Shown: positions 31,545 to 41,003 of the stretch, piece by piece
How the letters are laid out: each line of letters starts with the position of its first letter
How positions within the stretch are numbered: position 1 is the stretch's first letter
Origin: Frondihabitans peucedani
Lineage (GTDB): Bacteria; Actinomycetota; Actinomycetes; Actinomycetales; Microbacteriaceae
Length of the DNA: 64,000 nt
Direction of reading: 5' to 3'
Assembly (NCBI RefSeq): GCF_039537585.1
Contig: NZ_BAABAU010000001.1
Span: 496,001-560,000, forward strand
Made by a program: the position numbers and the translations under genes
The notes under the pieces: model-generated
The model's database searches: none
Seen by the model: only the letters and a program-made list of their open reading frames with translations
What the model was told of the DNA's origin: nothing

Positions 31545-33096
31545 TGAAGAGGGCCTCCAGGACGAGGATCACGGCACCGATGAGGTACGGCCATCCGGCT
31601 TTCGGGTTCAGGCGGCGCCGCGCGGGCACCTGGGTCTTGGGCGTGGCTGCGACCGCGGTCTTCGCCTCGCGACGGCTCTTGACGAGGACGGTCCCGGACT
31701 CGGGGTTCTCGGGGGTGCCGAAGTCGAAGAGCGTGTCGACGGAGGGTTGCCCCGGCGTGTCGGTGAACTGGGCCTCGAGGGCGTCGAGGGGCGTCTCCAT
31801 CCGCTGTTCGCGGCTCTCGACCTCCTCCGCGACCTCCTCGGTCACGACGCCGCCCGTGTAGGCACCGGCCCTGGTCCCCCAGCCGGCCGAGTGGCCCATG
31901 CGGAAGAAGCCGATGATTCGGATGGGCATCAGGAAGAACGTCGACACGATGATGAAGACGGGCAGGCGGATGAAGTCGCCGGGCTTTTCAGAGAGGTGCC
32001 GCATCTGCCGGATCGCCATGCTGAGCACCGACGAGGCCACCATCAGGGCGACGATCGCCAGGACGCCGGAGCGGAAGCCGTATTCGTGCAGGATACCGGT
32101 GTACAGGTTGGTCCCCTGGCCGGTGAGCCCGTTGTAGATCCAGCCGCCGACGACTCCGAGGAGGACGAACGGCAGGATGATGTCCATCGCGAAGAAGAAC
32201 GCGAGCATCGGGGCGTGCCCGAGCATCCAGGGCATCATGCGGAGGGTGTTGTACTGGCTGCCGCGAGCCCAGCGGAGCTGCTGCTTGAAGAGCTTCTTGA
32301 TCTTCAGCGGAGCATCCGTGTAGACGAGGCTCGTGTACTGGTAGACGGTGCGGTAGCCCTCTTTGAGCGTGAGGTTGGTGAGCGTGCGGTCGTCGCTGAC
32401 CTCGAGGAACACGCCCATGAACTTCTCGGTCATGAACTTGTCCATGACCCGCACCAGGATCTCGCGACGGAAGGCGATCGTCCGGCCCGGGAGGCAGCCG
32501 ATCTGCCCCAGGACGCTCTGCGCCGGCATCGAGTAGAGCGCGCGGCTGTTCTCCAGCCAGTCTGCCCAGCGCGTGATCCAGCTGCGCTCCGGCTCCAGGA
32601 TGCGCTGGCGGGTGGTGACGCCGCCGACGTTGGCCTGCGCGAACGGCTTCACGAGCTCGCTGAGCGTGCCGGGAGTCCAGACGGTGTCGGAGTCGACGAG
32701 GACGGTGATGTCGCCCTTCGACAGCTCGGTGCCGATCATGACCGCGTTCCGCTTGCCGGGGATCGGTGTGTGCGTCCACTGCACCAGGGGCGCGAAGTCC
32801 TCGCAGATCGCCTGGAGCGCCGGGTTCGGGGCGCCGTTGATGACGACGATGATCTCGTCGGGCCCCTGCTCCACCATGCGGCCGATCACGTCGCGGAAGA
32901 GGTCTTCCGGCTCGTCGACCACGGGCACGACGACGCTCGTCGTACCCGTGTAGGTGCCGGTGAAGGGCCGGTAGCTGCGCGAGATCACGACCTTGATGAT
33001 CCAGAGGACCCAGATCATGATCGAGTACACGCTGAAGAGGTAGACCTCAGGGTGACCGTTGACTTCGTGACGGATTTGGAGAATGAACGTTAACAC
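31537..33096 (-). CDS. processive GT2 glycosyltransferase, hyaluronan-synthase-like
   Basis: A 519-residue membrane glycosyltransferase. An N-terminal transmembrane helix precedes the GT-A domain with VVVPVVDEP, IVVINGAPNP, the DSD metal motif (VLVDSDTVW), GCLPGRTIAFR, the SDDRTLTNL acceptor motif and QQLRWARG (QxxRW). At least four C-terminal helices and a cytoplasmic tail with one last helix follow. This is the layout of synthase-dependent polymerases (HasA, chitin or cellulose type). With ugd two genes downstream, a uronic-acid polymer is plausible. GTG 33096 is the only reasonable start; its ribosome-binding site is weak. A 525-bp upstream gap probably controls the operon. Confidence 0.88.
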   Translation of the reverse strand: MLTFILQIRHEVNGHPEVYLFSVYSIMIWVLWIIKVVISRSYRPFTGTYTGTTSVVVPVVDEPEDLFRDVIGRMVEQGPDEIIVVINGAPNPALQAICEDFAPLVQWTHTPIPGKRNAVMIGTELSKGDITVLVDSDTVWTPGTLSELVKPFAQANVGGVTTRQRILEPERSWITRWADWLENSRALYSMPAQSVLGQIGCLPGRTIAFRREILVRVMDKFMTEKFMGVFLEVSDDRTLTNLTLKEGYRTVYQYTSLVYTDAPLKIKKLFKQQLRWARGSQYNTLRMMPWMLGHAPMLAFFFAMDIILPFVLLGVVGGWIYNGLTGQGTNLYTGILHEYGFRSGVLAIVALMVASSVLSMAIRQMRHLSEKPGDFIRLPVFIIVSTFFLMPIRIIGFFRMGHSAGWGTRAGAYTGGVVTEEVAEEVESREQRMETPLDALEAQFTDTPGQPSVDTLFDFGTPENPESGTVLVKSRREAKTAVAATPKTQVPARRRLNPKAGWPYLIGAVILVLEALFIV

Positions 33097-33621
33097 GATT
33101 GCCGCCTGCGGGGAGGGTAGAAGTGGTGGCTTCCGCGTCTTTGGGGAATCGGGCGTTCGGGGTGTTCCAATTTGTAGTCGATGACGAAGGGGCTCACAAG
33201 ACGACCCCCGCTCTGGGGAGGAGTTCCCAGGAGTGGGGTACGTGCTTGTCCTCCTCTCGGTGTCGTGCGAAATGCCGACCGGGGGTGACGCTCAGACTCC
33301 ATGCCGATACGTGTACCCCGAATGGTCCGGCACCGGTGTCTCTGAGTAGTCCTCATGAGCTGCAGAATTGCTGATCAGGAGCCAGAATATTCGTGATCGG
33401 TGCGGCGTGGCGATCCTGACCCCCATTTCGCGGGACACCTCCTGCGCCCCGCCCGTCACAGCGCTCCTCGTCACGCGGCCGTAACCTGGCGGACACGCGG
33501 CGAGGGGTACAGACGACGATTTCGGGGGACGACAGATTCTTCTGCCGCCGATTTGCGAACCGGATCGTTCTTGGGCGTGTCGCGAGCCGCTCTCAGTCGG
33601 CCGGGCGCTTTGCCTGCCGCC
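33097..33621. other. 525-bp gap upstream of the polysaccharide operon
   Basis: No convincing gene on either strand, although short open frames exist. Base composition is more AT-rich than the flanks. It lies between the glnE stop and the GT2 start, both on the minus strand, so it should hold the promoter and a long leader of the GT2-GH26-ugd operon. Runs such as CCCCAGAGCGGGGG and paired CTCCT/AGGAG stretches suggest RNA structure, but no known riboswitch class was recognised. Confidence 0.4.
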
Positions 33622-36609
33622 TCAACCGGTGGGCTCGGGCGACTTCTCGATCCCGTAGAAGCCGGCCTCGAACACGTGGCGGGCGCGCCGGGTGGTCGCG
33701 AGATAGTCCTCTTCGAGCTGCGTGGCGGATCCTGGCGGGTATTCGAGGAGGCGCGCGACGGCCTCGAGCTGGCGCCGGTCGGCCGGGAGCACGTCGGACG
33801 TGCGCGACGTCCAGAGCATGACGGCGGAGCGGGCGCGCGAGGCGATGATCCAGGCGTCGCGCAGCCGGCCGGCGTCCGCCTCCGTCACGAGGCCGGCGCC
33901 GACGGCGGCGTCGAGGGCTCCCAGCGTCGACGGGGTCCGGAGACCGGGCACCCGCGCGGCGTGCTGCAGCTGCAGCAGCTGCACGAACCACTCGACGTCG
34001 CTGAGAGACCCCCGACCGAGCTTCAGGTGCCGCGTCGGGTCCGCCCCCTTTGGCAGACGCTCCGACTCGACGCGGGCCTTGATGCGCTTCACCTCGCGGA
34101 CGTCCTGCTCGGACAGGTGCTCGGGGTACCGGACGGTGTCGGCGAGGCGCTCGAAGTCGCCGAGGAGCGCAGGATCCCCCACCGCTCCCCGCGCCCGCAG
34201 CAGCGCCTGGGCCTCCCAGGTCAGTGCCCACCGGGCGTAGTAGGCCGCGTACGCGTCGAGGGAGCGCACGACGGGGCCGTTCTTGCCCTCGGGCCGGAGG
34301 TCGGCGTCGAGGTCGAGCGGCATGAGGGGGTCCTCGGTGAAGCGGTGGAGCGCCGCCACGATCTGGGTGGCCCGAGACTGGGCGGTCGGATCGGCAGGAT
34401 CGGCAGGACGGTAGACGTAGAGGACGTCGGCGTCCGACGCGAAGCCGAGCTCCTGACCGCCGTACCGTCCGAGCGCGATCACTCCGAACTCGAGGCCGTC
34501 CCCCCTGCCGTCCCGTCGCGCCAGCGCGAGCGCGCCCGCGATCGTCGTGGTCGTCACATCGGAGAGGCCCGTGCCGAGCTCGTCGACGGTGACGACTCCG
34601 ACGATGGCGCCGAGGGCGATGCGCAGGATCTCGCGGCGCCGGCTCCCCCGGAGCACCTGCGCCGCTACCGCAACATCGTCGTGCCTCGCCACGGTCGCGC
34701 GCATCTCGTCGGCGAGGACCTCGAAGCTCCTCGGGCGGAGATCGTCGTCGTCCTCCAGCCAGGACGCCGCCTCGGGGATGCGCTCCAGCAGGTCGGCCAC
34801 GAACCGGGACGACGAGAGGACGGTCGTGAGGCGCTGCGCCGCGCCCGAGGAGTCGCGGAGCATCCGGAGGAACCAGTACGACTCCCCCAGTCCGTCGCTC
34901 AGCCGTCGGAACGCCAGCAGCCCCAGGTCGGGATCGGTGCCGTCGGCGAACCACTGCAGCATGGCCGGCAGCAGGTGCCGCTGGATGCTCGCCCGCCTGG
35001 AGACGCCGCTCGTCATCGCGGCGATGTGCGCCAGCGCGCCACGGGGATCGCGGAACCCGATGGCCTGCAGCCGGGCGACGGCCGATCCTGTGGTCAGGGC
35101 CAGCTCCTTGTCGGGGCGTCGCGCCACGGCCGTCAGGAGGGGGCGGTAGAAGAGCCGCTCGTGCAGGCTGCGGACCCGGCGCTTGATTGCGTGCCAGTGG
35201 TCGACGAGCTCGGTGGCCGACGGAGCGAGGCCGGTGGCGCGGGCGAGGAAGCGGAGCTCCTCCTCGCCGGTCGGCATCAGGTGCGTGCGGCGGAGGCGCG
35301 ACAGCTGGATGCGGTGCTCGAGGAGCCGGAGCTCGCGGTAGTCGCGGTCGAACTCCGTCGCCTCGGCGCGGCCGACGTAGCCCTCCCGGACGAGGGCGCC
35401 CAGGGCGCCGAGCGTCGACCGCTGCCGGATCTCGGGGTCGGCCTGACCGTGCACGAGCTGCAGCAGCTGGATCGTGAACTCGATGTCGCGGAGCCCTCCC
35501 GGGCCGAGCTTCAGCTGCCGGTCGACCTGGTCGGCGGGGATGTGCGCGGTGACGCGCTCGCGCATCCGCTGCACCGACTCGACGAAGTTCTCGGCCTCGG
35601 CGACCGACCAGACCATCGGTGCGAGCCGCTCGACGTACTCGTCGCCGAGCTCCCGGTCGCCCGCGATCGGTCGCGCCTTGAGGAGCGCCTGGAACTCCCA
35701 CGGCTTCGCCCAGCGCTCGTAGTAGGCGATGTGCGACGACAGCGTGCGGACCAGCGCGCCGTTCTTGCCCTCGGGGCGGAGGTTCGCGTCGACCTCCCAG
35801 AGGGGCTCCTCGGGGCCGATGTCGGAGAGCACGCGCGTGGCGTGCACGGCGAGCCGCGTCGCGATCTCGACGGCGCGCGCAGGATCGAGGCCCTCCCGGG
35901 CCTCCGCGACGAAGATCACGTCGACGTCGCTCAGGTAGTTGAGCTCGCGCGCTCCCGTCTTGCCCATGGCGATGATCGCGAGGCGCGTCGAGGCGATCTC
36001 GTCGGCGTCGAAGGAGACCTCACGGCGTGCGACGTCGAGGGCTGCCTCGAGGGCGGCACCGGCGAGATCGGCGAGGGCCGCGGCGACCACGTCGAGGCCG
36101 GCCACAGGATCGTAGAGGCCGAGATCGTAGGCGGCGAGCGACACGAGGTGCTCCCGGTACGCGACGCGGAGTGCGAGCCGCGCGTCGTCGCCCTTCCTGC
36201 CGTCCACCGCCTCGAGGAGGTCGCGCTCGTAGTCGTCCTGGTGCGGGACGGTCCAGACCTTGCGACGGAGGACCCGGAGGGCCTCCGGTCGCCGGAGGAA
36301 GAACTCGGCGAGGCCCTCGGACGCCCCGAGCACCAGCATGAGCCGGTCGCCGGGACGCTCGTCGGTCTTCGTCGGACTCGGGTCGCTCGTGGCGGCGAGG
36401 AGCTCGCCGACCTGGTCGGGTGCGCGCTCGAGCAGGCGCGCGAGCCGGATCAGCGCGTGATCGGGGTCGGCGCTCTGCGAGAGGGCCGGCAGGAACGACT
36501 CGACGAGCGGCTGAGAGTCGCGGAGCTGGTCGAGGAGATCGCGACTGGCGCGGAGGTCGGCGAACCCGTACCGCGCCAGATCGGTCAGAGCTGTCGCGGA
36601 GCGGGGCAT
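33622..36609 (-). CDS. glnE: bifunctional glutamine synthetase adenylyltransferase/deadenylyltransferase
   Basis: Adds or removes AMP on the GlnA tyrosine according to nitrogen status. At 995 residues it is about the usual actinobacterial length. Two nucleotidyltransferase domains are visible: the N-terminal one with ARELNYLSDVDVIFVAEA, the C-terminal one with GRYGGQELGFASDADVLYVY, each followed by EVDANLRPEGKNG or DLDADLRPEGKNG, and a helical regulatory linker between. ATG 36609 gives MPRSATALTDLARYGFAD and lies 20 bp after the glnA2 stop, an operon arrangement conserved in actinobacteria. No clear ribosome-binding site is seen. Confidence 0.95.
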   Translation of the reverse strand: MPRSATALTDLARYGFADLRASRDLLDQLRDSQPLVESFLPALSQSADPDHALIRLARLLERAPDQVGELLAATSDPSPTKTDERPGDRLMLVLGASEGLAEFFLRRPEALRVLRRKVWTVPHQDDYERDLLEAVDGRKGDDARLALRVAYREHLVSLAAYDLGLYDPVAGLDVVAAALADLAGAALEAALDVARREVSFDADEIASTRLAIIAMGKTGARELNYLSDVDVIFVAEAREGLDPARAVEIATRLAVHATRVLSDIGPEEPLWEVDANLRPEGKNGALVRTLSSHIAYYERWAKPWEFQALLKARPIAGDRELGDEYVERLAPMVWSVAEAENFVESVQRMRERVTAHIPADQVDRQLKLGPGGLRDIEFTIQLLQLVHGQADPEIRQRSTLGALGALVREGYVGRAEATEFDRDYRELRLLEHRIQLSRLRRTHLMPTGEEELRFLARATGLAPSATELVDHWHAIKRRVRSLHERLFYRPLLTAVARRPDKELALTTGSAVARLQAIGFRDPRGALAHIAAMTSGVSRRASIQRHLLPAMLQWFADGTDPDLGLLAFRRLSDGLGESYWFLRMLRDSSGAAQRLTTVLSSSRFVADLLERIPEAASWLEDDDDLRPRSFEVLADEMRATVARHDDVAVAAQVLRGSRRREILRIALGAIVGVVTVDELGTGLSDVTTTTIAGALALARRDGRGDGLEFGVIALGRYGGQELGFASDADVLYVYRPADPADPTAQSRATQIVAALHRFTEDPLMPLDLDADLRPEGKNGPVVRSLDAYAAYYARWALTWEAQALLRARGAVGDPALLGDFERLADTVRYPEHLSEQDVREVKRIKARVESERLPKGADPTRHLKLGRGSLSDVEWFVQLLQLQHAARVPGLRTPSTLGALDAAVGAGLVTEADAGRLRDAWIIASRARSAVMLWTSRTSDVLPADRRQLEAVARLLEYPPGSATQLEEDYLATTRRARHVFEAGFYGIEKSPEPTG

Positions 36610-36629
36610 GAGGGTCGGCGGAGCCCGGG

Positions 36630-37967
36630 CTACAGCATCTCGAGGTTGGAGCGGAGTTCGAACGGCGTCACCTGGGCGCGGTACTCCTTCCACTCCTGGC
36701 GCTTGTTCTTGAGGACGTAGTTGAACACGTGCTCGCCGAGCGTCTCGGCGACCAGCTCGGAGTCCTCCATCAGCGACAGGGCGTGGTCGAGGCTCGCCGG
36801 CAGCTGGTTGTAGCCGAGGGCGCGCCGCTCGGCGTCGTTCAGGCTCCAGACGTTGTCCTCCGCCTCGGCGGGGAGCTCGTAGCCCTCCTCGATGCCCTTG
36901 AGCCCGGCGGCCAGGAGGAGCGAGAACGCCAGGTAGGGGTTCGCCGCGGAGTCGATCGCGCGGTACTCGACACGGCTGGACTGGCCCTTGTTCGGCTTGT
37001 AGAGCGGCACGCGCACCAGGGCGGACCGGTTGTTGTGGCCCCAGGTGACGAAGCTCGGGGCCTCGTCGCCGCCCCAGAGGCGCTTGTAGCTGTTGACGAA
37101 CTGGTTCGTCACCGCCGTGATCTCGGGCGCGTGGCGGAGGAGGCCGGCGATGAACTGGCGGCCGATCTTCGACAGCTGGTATTCCGCCCCGGCCTCGTAG
37201 AACGCGTTCGCGTCGCCCTCGAAGAGCGACAGGTGCGTGTGCATGCCCGACCCCGGCTGGCCCTGGAGGGGCTTCGGCATGAACGTCGCGTAGACGCCCT
37301 GCTCGATCGCGACCTCTTTGACCACGGTGCGGAAGGTCATGATGTTGTCGGCCATCGTCAGCGCGTCGGCGTAGCGGAGGTCGATCTCGTTCTGGCCGGG
37401 GCCGGCCTCGTGGTGGCTGAACTCGACCGAGATGCCGAGGTCTTCGAGCATGCGCACCGAGCGGCGGCGGAAGTCGTGGGCGGTGCCGCCCGGGACGTTG
37501 TCGAAGTAGCCGGCCTGGTCGACGGGCTCGGGGCCGTTCTTGCCGAACTTCGACGACTTGAGCAGGTAGAACTCGACCTCGGGGTGCGTGTAGAAGGTGA
37601 AGCCGCGGTCGCCGGCCCGGGCGAGGGTGCGCTTCAGCACGTTGCGGGGGTCGGCGACGCCGGGCGCCCCGTCGGGGGTCGCGATGTCGCAGAACATGCG
37701 GGCGGTCGGGTCTTCGGTGCCGCGCCACGGCAGGATCTGGAACGTGGTCGGGTCGGGGTGCACCAGCACGTCGGCCTCGAACGAGCGGGTGAGCCCCTCG
37801 ATCGCCGAGCCGTCGATGCCGACGCCCTCGGCGAAGGCCCCCTCGACCTCGGCGGGCGCGATGGCGACGGACTTGAGCGTGCCGATCACGTCGGTGAACC
37901 AGAGCCGGATGAACTTGATGCCCCGCTCTTCGATAGTGCGAAGAACGAAGTCGGTTTGCTTGTCCAT
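36630..37967 (-). CDS. glnA2: glutamine synthetase, GlnA2 type
   Basis: A second type I glutamine synthetase-like enzyme, 445 residues. It shows LWFTDVIGTLKSV, GVGIDGSAIEG, THPEVEFYLL, GPGQNEIDLRYADAL, QPGSGMHTHLSLFEG, NRSALVRVP and EYRAIDSAANPYLAF. The position of the adenylylation tyrosine reads NVWSLND instead of NLYDL-like, so it should not be controlled by GlnE although it shares an operon with glnE. Homologues in some actinobacteria act as gamma-glutamyl-polyamine synthetases, an open possibility here. ATG 37967 follows GAGAGGG. It is divergent from nadE. Confidence 0.92.
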   Translation of the reverse strand: MDKQTDFVLRTIEERGIKFIRLWFTDVIGTLKSVAIAPAEVEGAFAEGVGIDGSAIEGLTRSFEADVLVHPDPTTFQILPWRGTEDPTARMFCDIATPDGAPGVADPRNVLKRTLARAGDRGFTFYTHPEVEFYLLKSSKFGKNGPEPVDQAGYFDNVPGGTAHDFRRRSVRMLEDLGISVEFSHHEAGPGQNEIDLRYADALTMADNIMTFRTVVKEVAIEQGVYATFMPKPLQGQPGSGMHTHLSLFEGDANAFYEAGAEYQLSKIGRQFIAGLLRHAPEITAVTNQFVNSYKRLWGGDEAPSFVTWGHNNRSALVRVPLYKPNKGQSSRVEYRAIDSAANPYLAFSLLLAAGLKGIEEGYELPAEAEDNVWSLNDAERRALGYNQLPASLDHALSLMEDSELVAETLGEHVFNYVLKNKRQEWKEYRAQVTPFELRSNLEML

Positions 37968-38003
37968 TCAGACCCTCTCTACTCCCTGAGTAGGCTAGTG
38001 GCT

Positions 38004-39740
38004 ATGCCCCGACTCCGCTTGGCGCTCGCACAGACGAACCCCGTCGTCGGAGACCTCGCGGGCAACGCCGAGCAGCTGCTCGAGGCGGCCCGCGCAGCGC
38101 GCGCCGCGGGTGCCGACCTCCTCGCCACCGGCGAGATGAGCCTCACCGGCTACCCCATCGAAGACCTGGCTTCGAGGCCGAGCTTCCTGGTCGCCAGCCG
38201 CCGGGCGGTCGAGGCGCTGGCCGTGCGGCTCGAGAGCGAGGGGCTCGGCGATCTGCCCGTCGTGGTCGGCCACCCCGACGGCCCCTTCGAGCCCCGCCTC
38301 CTCGACACGTCGAACGCTCCGACGGCCATCGCGAAGAACTGCGCGAGCGTCCTGCAGGGCGGGCGTGTCGTGACGACGACGGCCAAGTACCACCTGCCGA
38401 ACTACTCCGTCTTCGACGAGTACCGGGTCTTCATCCCCGGTGAAGAGCTGCTCGTCGTCCGCGTCCGCGGCGTCGACGTGGCGCTCATCGTCTGCGAAGA
38501 CCTCTGGCGCGACGGCGGGCCGGTCGGTCGCGTCCTCGACGCCGGGGCGGGCCTCCTGCTGGTCGTCAACGCCAGCCCGTTCGTGGCCGGCAAAGACGAG
38601 GTGCGGCTCCCCCTGGTGACCCGCCGCGCGACGGAGAACGACACGATCGTCGCCTACGTCAACATCGTCGGCGGGCAGGACGACCTGCTCTTCGACGGCG
38701 ACAGCGTCGTGGTCGACGGCGGGGGCCGGATCCTGGGCAGGGCGCCCCAGTGGCGAGAGCACCTGCTCACGCTCGACCTCGATCCGCAGGCGTCGTCGGG
38801 GGCCGAGCTGCCGGAGGGGATCCGGCGGGTCGACGTCGAGTCGCGCGCGTTCGGCACCTACGACGCGCTGCCGCCCGACATCGCCGTCCTGCCCGACGAG
38901 CGCGAGCAGCTCTGGAACGCCCTCGTCGTCGGCACCCGCGACTACGTCGAGAAGAACGGCTTCCGCTCGGTGATCCTCGGGCTCTCCGGCGGCATCGACT
39001 CGGCGGTCTGCGCCGCGATCGCAGCTGACGCGATCGGGGCCGACCGCGTGTTCGGCGTGTCGATGCCCTCGCAGTGGTCGTCCGACCACTCCCGGTCCGA
39101 CGCCGACGACGTCGCCGAGCGCATCGGGGTGCGCTACTCCGTCGAGCCGATCGCCGATCTCGTCGAGCCGTTCGAGCGCCAGCTCCACCTGACCGGGCTG
39201 GCAGCCGAGAACGTCCAGGCCAGGGCGCGCGCCCTCATCCTGATGGGGCTCTCGAATCTCGACGGTCACCTCGTGCTGACGACCGGCAACAAGACCGAGC
39301 TGTCGGTCGGGTACTCCACGATCTACGGCGACTCGGTGGGCGGGTTCGCGCCGATCAAGGACGTCCCGAAGACGATGGTCTGGGAGCTGGCCCGCTGGCG
39401 GAACGCCTCCGCCGAGGCGCGGGGCGAGCGGGGGCCGATCCCGGAGAACTCGATCACCAAGCCGCCGTCGGCCGAGCTGCGGCCTGGCCAGGTCGACGAA
39501 GACACCCTGCCGCCGTACGAGGTGCTCGACGGGATCCTCGACGCGTACATCACGAGGTCGCTCGGCGCGGCCGACGTGGTGGCCCTCGGCTACGACGCCG
39601 ACGTGGTCGCCGAGGTGACGCGGCTGGTCGACCGCTCCGAGTGGAAGCGGCGCCAGGGGGCGATCGGGCCGAAGATCTCGGGGATGGCCTTCGGACGCGA
39701 CCGGCGGCTGCCGATCACGTACCGGCCGACCGTGTTCTGA
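38004..39740 (+). CDS. nadE: glutamine-dependent NAD+ synthetase
   Basis: Last step of NAD biosynthesis, amidating deamido-NAD with ammonia from glutamine. The 578-residue protein has an N-terminal nitrilase-type glutaminase domain (Glu in ATGEMSLTGYP, Lys in TAKYHLPNY, Cys in ALIVCEDLW) and a C-terminal synthetase domain with the PP-loop LGLSGGIDSAVCAAIA, LTTGNKTELSVGYST and KPPSAELRPGQVDED. ATG 38004 has TAGGCT 7 nt upstream and no ribosome-binding site, a leaderless arrangement. A strong hairpin follows. Confidence 0.96.
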   Translation: MPRLRLALAQTNPVVGDLAGNAEQLLEAARAARAAGADLLATGEMSLTGYPIEDLASRPSFLVASRRAVEALAVRLESEGLGDLPVVVGHPDGPFEPRLLDTSNAPTAIAKNCASVLQGGRVVTTTAKYHLPNYSVFDEYRVFIPGEELLVVRVRGVDVALIVCEDLWRDGGPVGRVLDAGAGLLLVVNASPFVAGKDEVRLPLVTRRATENDTIVAYVNIVGGQDDLLFDGDSVVVDGGGRILGRAPQWREHLLTLDLDPQASSGAELPEGIRRVDVESRAFGTYDALPPDIAVLPDEREQLWNALVVGTRDYVEKNGFRSVILGLSGGIDSAVCAAIAADAIGADRVFGVSMPSQWSSDHSRSDADDVAERIGVRYSVEPIADLVEPFERQLHLTGLAAENVQARARALILMGLSNLDGHLVLTTGNKTELSVGYSTIYGDSVGGFAPIKDVPKTMVWELARWRNASAEARGERGPIPENSITKPPSAELRPGQVDEDTLPPYEVLDGILDAYITRSLGAADVVALGYDADVVAEVTRLVDRSEWKRRQGAIGPKISGMAFGRDRRLPITYRPTVF

Positions 39741-39768
39741 GGCTCTCGGCGCAGGTCAGGCTCTCGTG

Positions 39769-39826
39769 ACACGCAGTCCGGCCCGAGTCACGCGTCGTGC
39801 GGCGTGACCCGGGCCGGAATGCGTGT
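39769..39826. terminator. bidirectional hairpin terminator
   Basis: A 25-bp stem with two mismatches (left arm 39769-39793, right arm 39802-39826, 8-nt loop) lies between the convergent nadE and SPOR-like genes. Confidence 0.8.
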
Positions 39827-39838
39827 CGGGAGACCGCC

Positions 39839-40021
39839 TCAGTCGCGCTCGGCCTCCTCGGCCGCCCACTTCTCGCTGTTGGCCTTGATGCGCTCCATCG
39901 CGTGCTCGGCCTCCTCGCGCGTCGCGTAGGGCCCGGCACGGTCGACGGCGGGCGAGACCATGCCCTCCTCGACCTGGTGCGTCTTCGTGTTGAACCAGAA
40001 CTCCTGCTCGTTGTCAGCCAT
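39839..40021 (-). CDS. small SPOR-like conserved protein
   Basis: A 60-residue protein, [19 protein letters not shown]..., with [23 protein letters not shown]. This is a compact SPOR-like unit found as a stand-alone small gene in many actinobacteria, typically next to map. Function is unknown. ATG 40021 has TAGGCT 6 nt upstream and no ribosome-binding site. It is divergent from map. Confidence 0.82.
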   Translation of the reverse strand: MADNEQEFWFNTKTHQVEEGMVSPAVDRAGPYATREEAEHAMERIKANSEKWAAEEAERD

Positions 40022-40087
40022 GACGGCAGCCTACCCACGCCGCCCTCACGACGGACCGAGCGTCCGGCGGCCCCTAAGCTGGTGGAC

Positions 40088-40951
40088 ATGTCCCGGGATG
40101 AACACGGTCACCTGACCCCGGGCCGGATCTCGCCGCAGCGTCCGGTCCCCGCGTCGATCGCTCGTCCGGAGTACGTCGGCAGGGTCGCGCCCGCCCCCTA
40201 CGACGGCGGCGACGTCTACGATCCTGCGACCGTCGACGCGATCAGGCGCAGCAGCAGGATCGCGGCCGACGCCATCACCGCCGTCGGAGCCGCCATCCGG
40301 CCGGGCATCACGACCGACCAGCTCGACGTCGTCGCGCACGACTACGTCACCTCGCACGGCGCCTACCCGTCGACCCTCGGCTACCGCGGCTACCCGAAGT
40401 CGGTCTGCACCTCGGTCAACGAGGTGATCTGCCACGGCATCCCCGACGACACGGTGCTCCAGGACGGAGACGTCGTCAACATCGACATCACCGCCTTCCA
40501 GGAGGGCGTCCACGGCGACACCAACCGCACCTTCGTGGTCGGAGAGGCGTCGCAGGACGCCGTCGACCTCGTCGAGCGCACCCGCGAGGCCCTGAACCGC
40601 GGCATCAAGGCGGTGGCCCCGGGCCGCCAGGTCAACGTGATCGGCCGCGCTATCGAGGTCTACGCCAAGCGCTTCGGCTACGGGGTCGTCCGCGACTACA
40701 CCGGGCACGGGGTCGGGCGCGCGTTCCACAGCGGGCTGATCATCCCCCACTACGACGCCCCGCAGTACACCGACGTGATGGAGCCCGGCATGGTCTTCAC
40801 CATCGAGCCCATGCTGACCCTCGGCGGCATCGACGCCGACATCTGGGACGACGACTGGACCGTCACCACCCGCGACCACTCCCTCACCGCCCAGTTCGAG
40901 CACACGCTGGTCGTGACCGAGCGCGGCGCCGAGGTCCTGACCACCTACTGA
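40088..40951 (+). CDS. map: methionine aminopeptidase type I
   Basis: Removes N-terminal Met from nascent proteins. The 287-residue protein has an actinobacterial N-terminal extension with PxxP-like segments ([19 protein letters not shown]). The pita-bread fold shows [13 protein letters not shown] (His), [20 protein letters not shown] (two Asp ligands), [13 protein letters not shown] (His), MVFTIEPML (Glu) and [10 protein letters not shown] (Glu). ATG 40088 has TAAGCT 7 nt upstream, so it is probably leaderless, although GGTGGA is also close. The stop TGA overlaps a GATCCTGC octamer. Confidence 0.96.
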   Translation: MSRDEHGHLTPGRISPQRPVPASIARPEYVGRVAPAPYDGGDVYDPATVDAIRRSSRIAADAITAVGAAIRPGITTDQLDVVAHDYVTSHGAYPSTLGYRGYPKSVCTSVNEVICHGIPDDTVLQDGDVVNIDITAFQEGVHGDTNRTFVVGEASQDAVDLVERTREALNRGIKAVAPGRQVNVIGRAIEVYAKRFGYGVVRDYTGHGVGRAFHSGLIIPHYDAPQYTDVMEPGMVFTIEPMLTLGGIDADIWDDDWTVTTRDHSLTAQFEHTLVVTERGAEVLTTY

Positions 40952-41003
40952 TCCTGCGGGGCGGCTTCTCGGCCGACCTCGACCCAACGAGAGAGGCACA
41001 CCC

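Noticed and set aside
33097-33621. A c-di-AMP (ydaO) or other known riboswitch before the polysaccharide operon
   Set aside because: The conserved sequence blocks expected for ydaO-type or other familiar classes could not be located on the minus strand.
33400-36720. Very long open frames antisense to real genes (here opposite glnE; also opposite acnA 72-2009, opposite pepA/lpdA 17732-20710, opposite the Ig-like and helicase genes 48186-51740, opposite aceE 61816-63924)
   Set aside because: They mirror the codon bias of the genuine gene on the other strand, have Arg/Asp/Val-rich nonsense composition and match no family; they are shadows caused by high GC.
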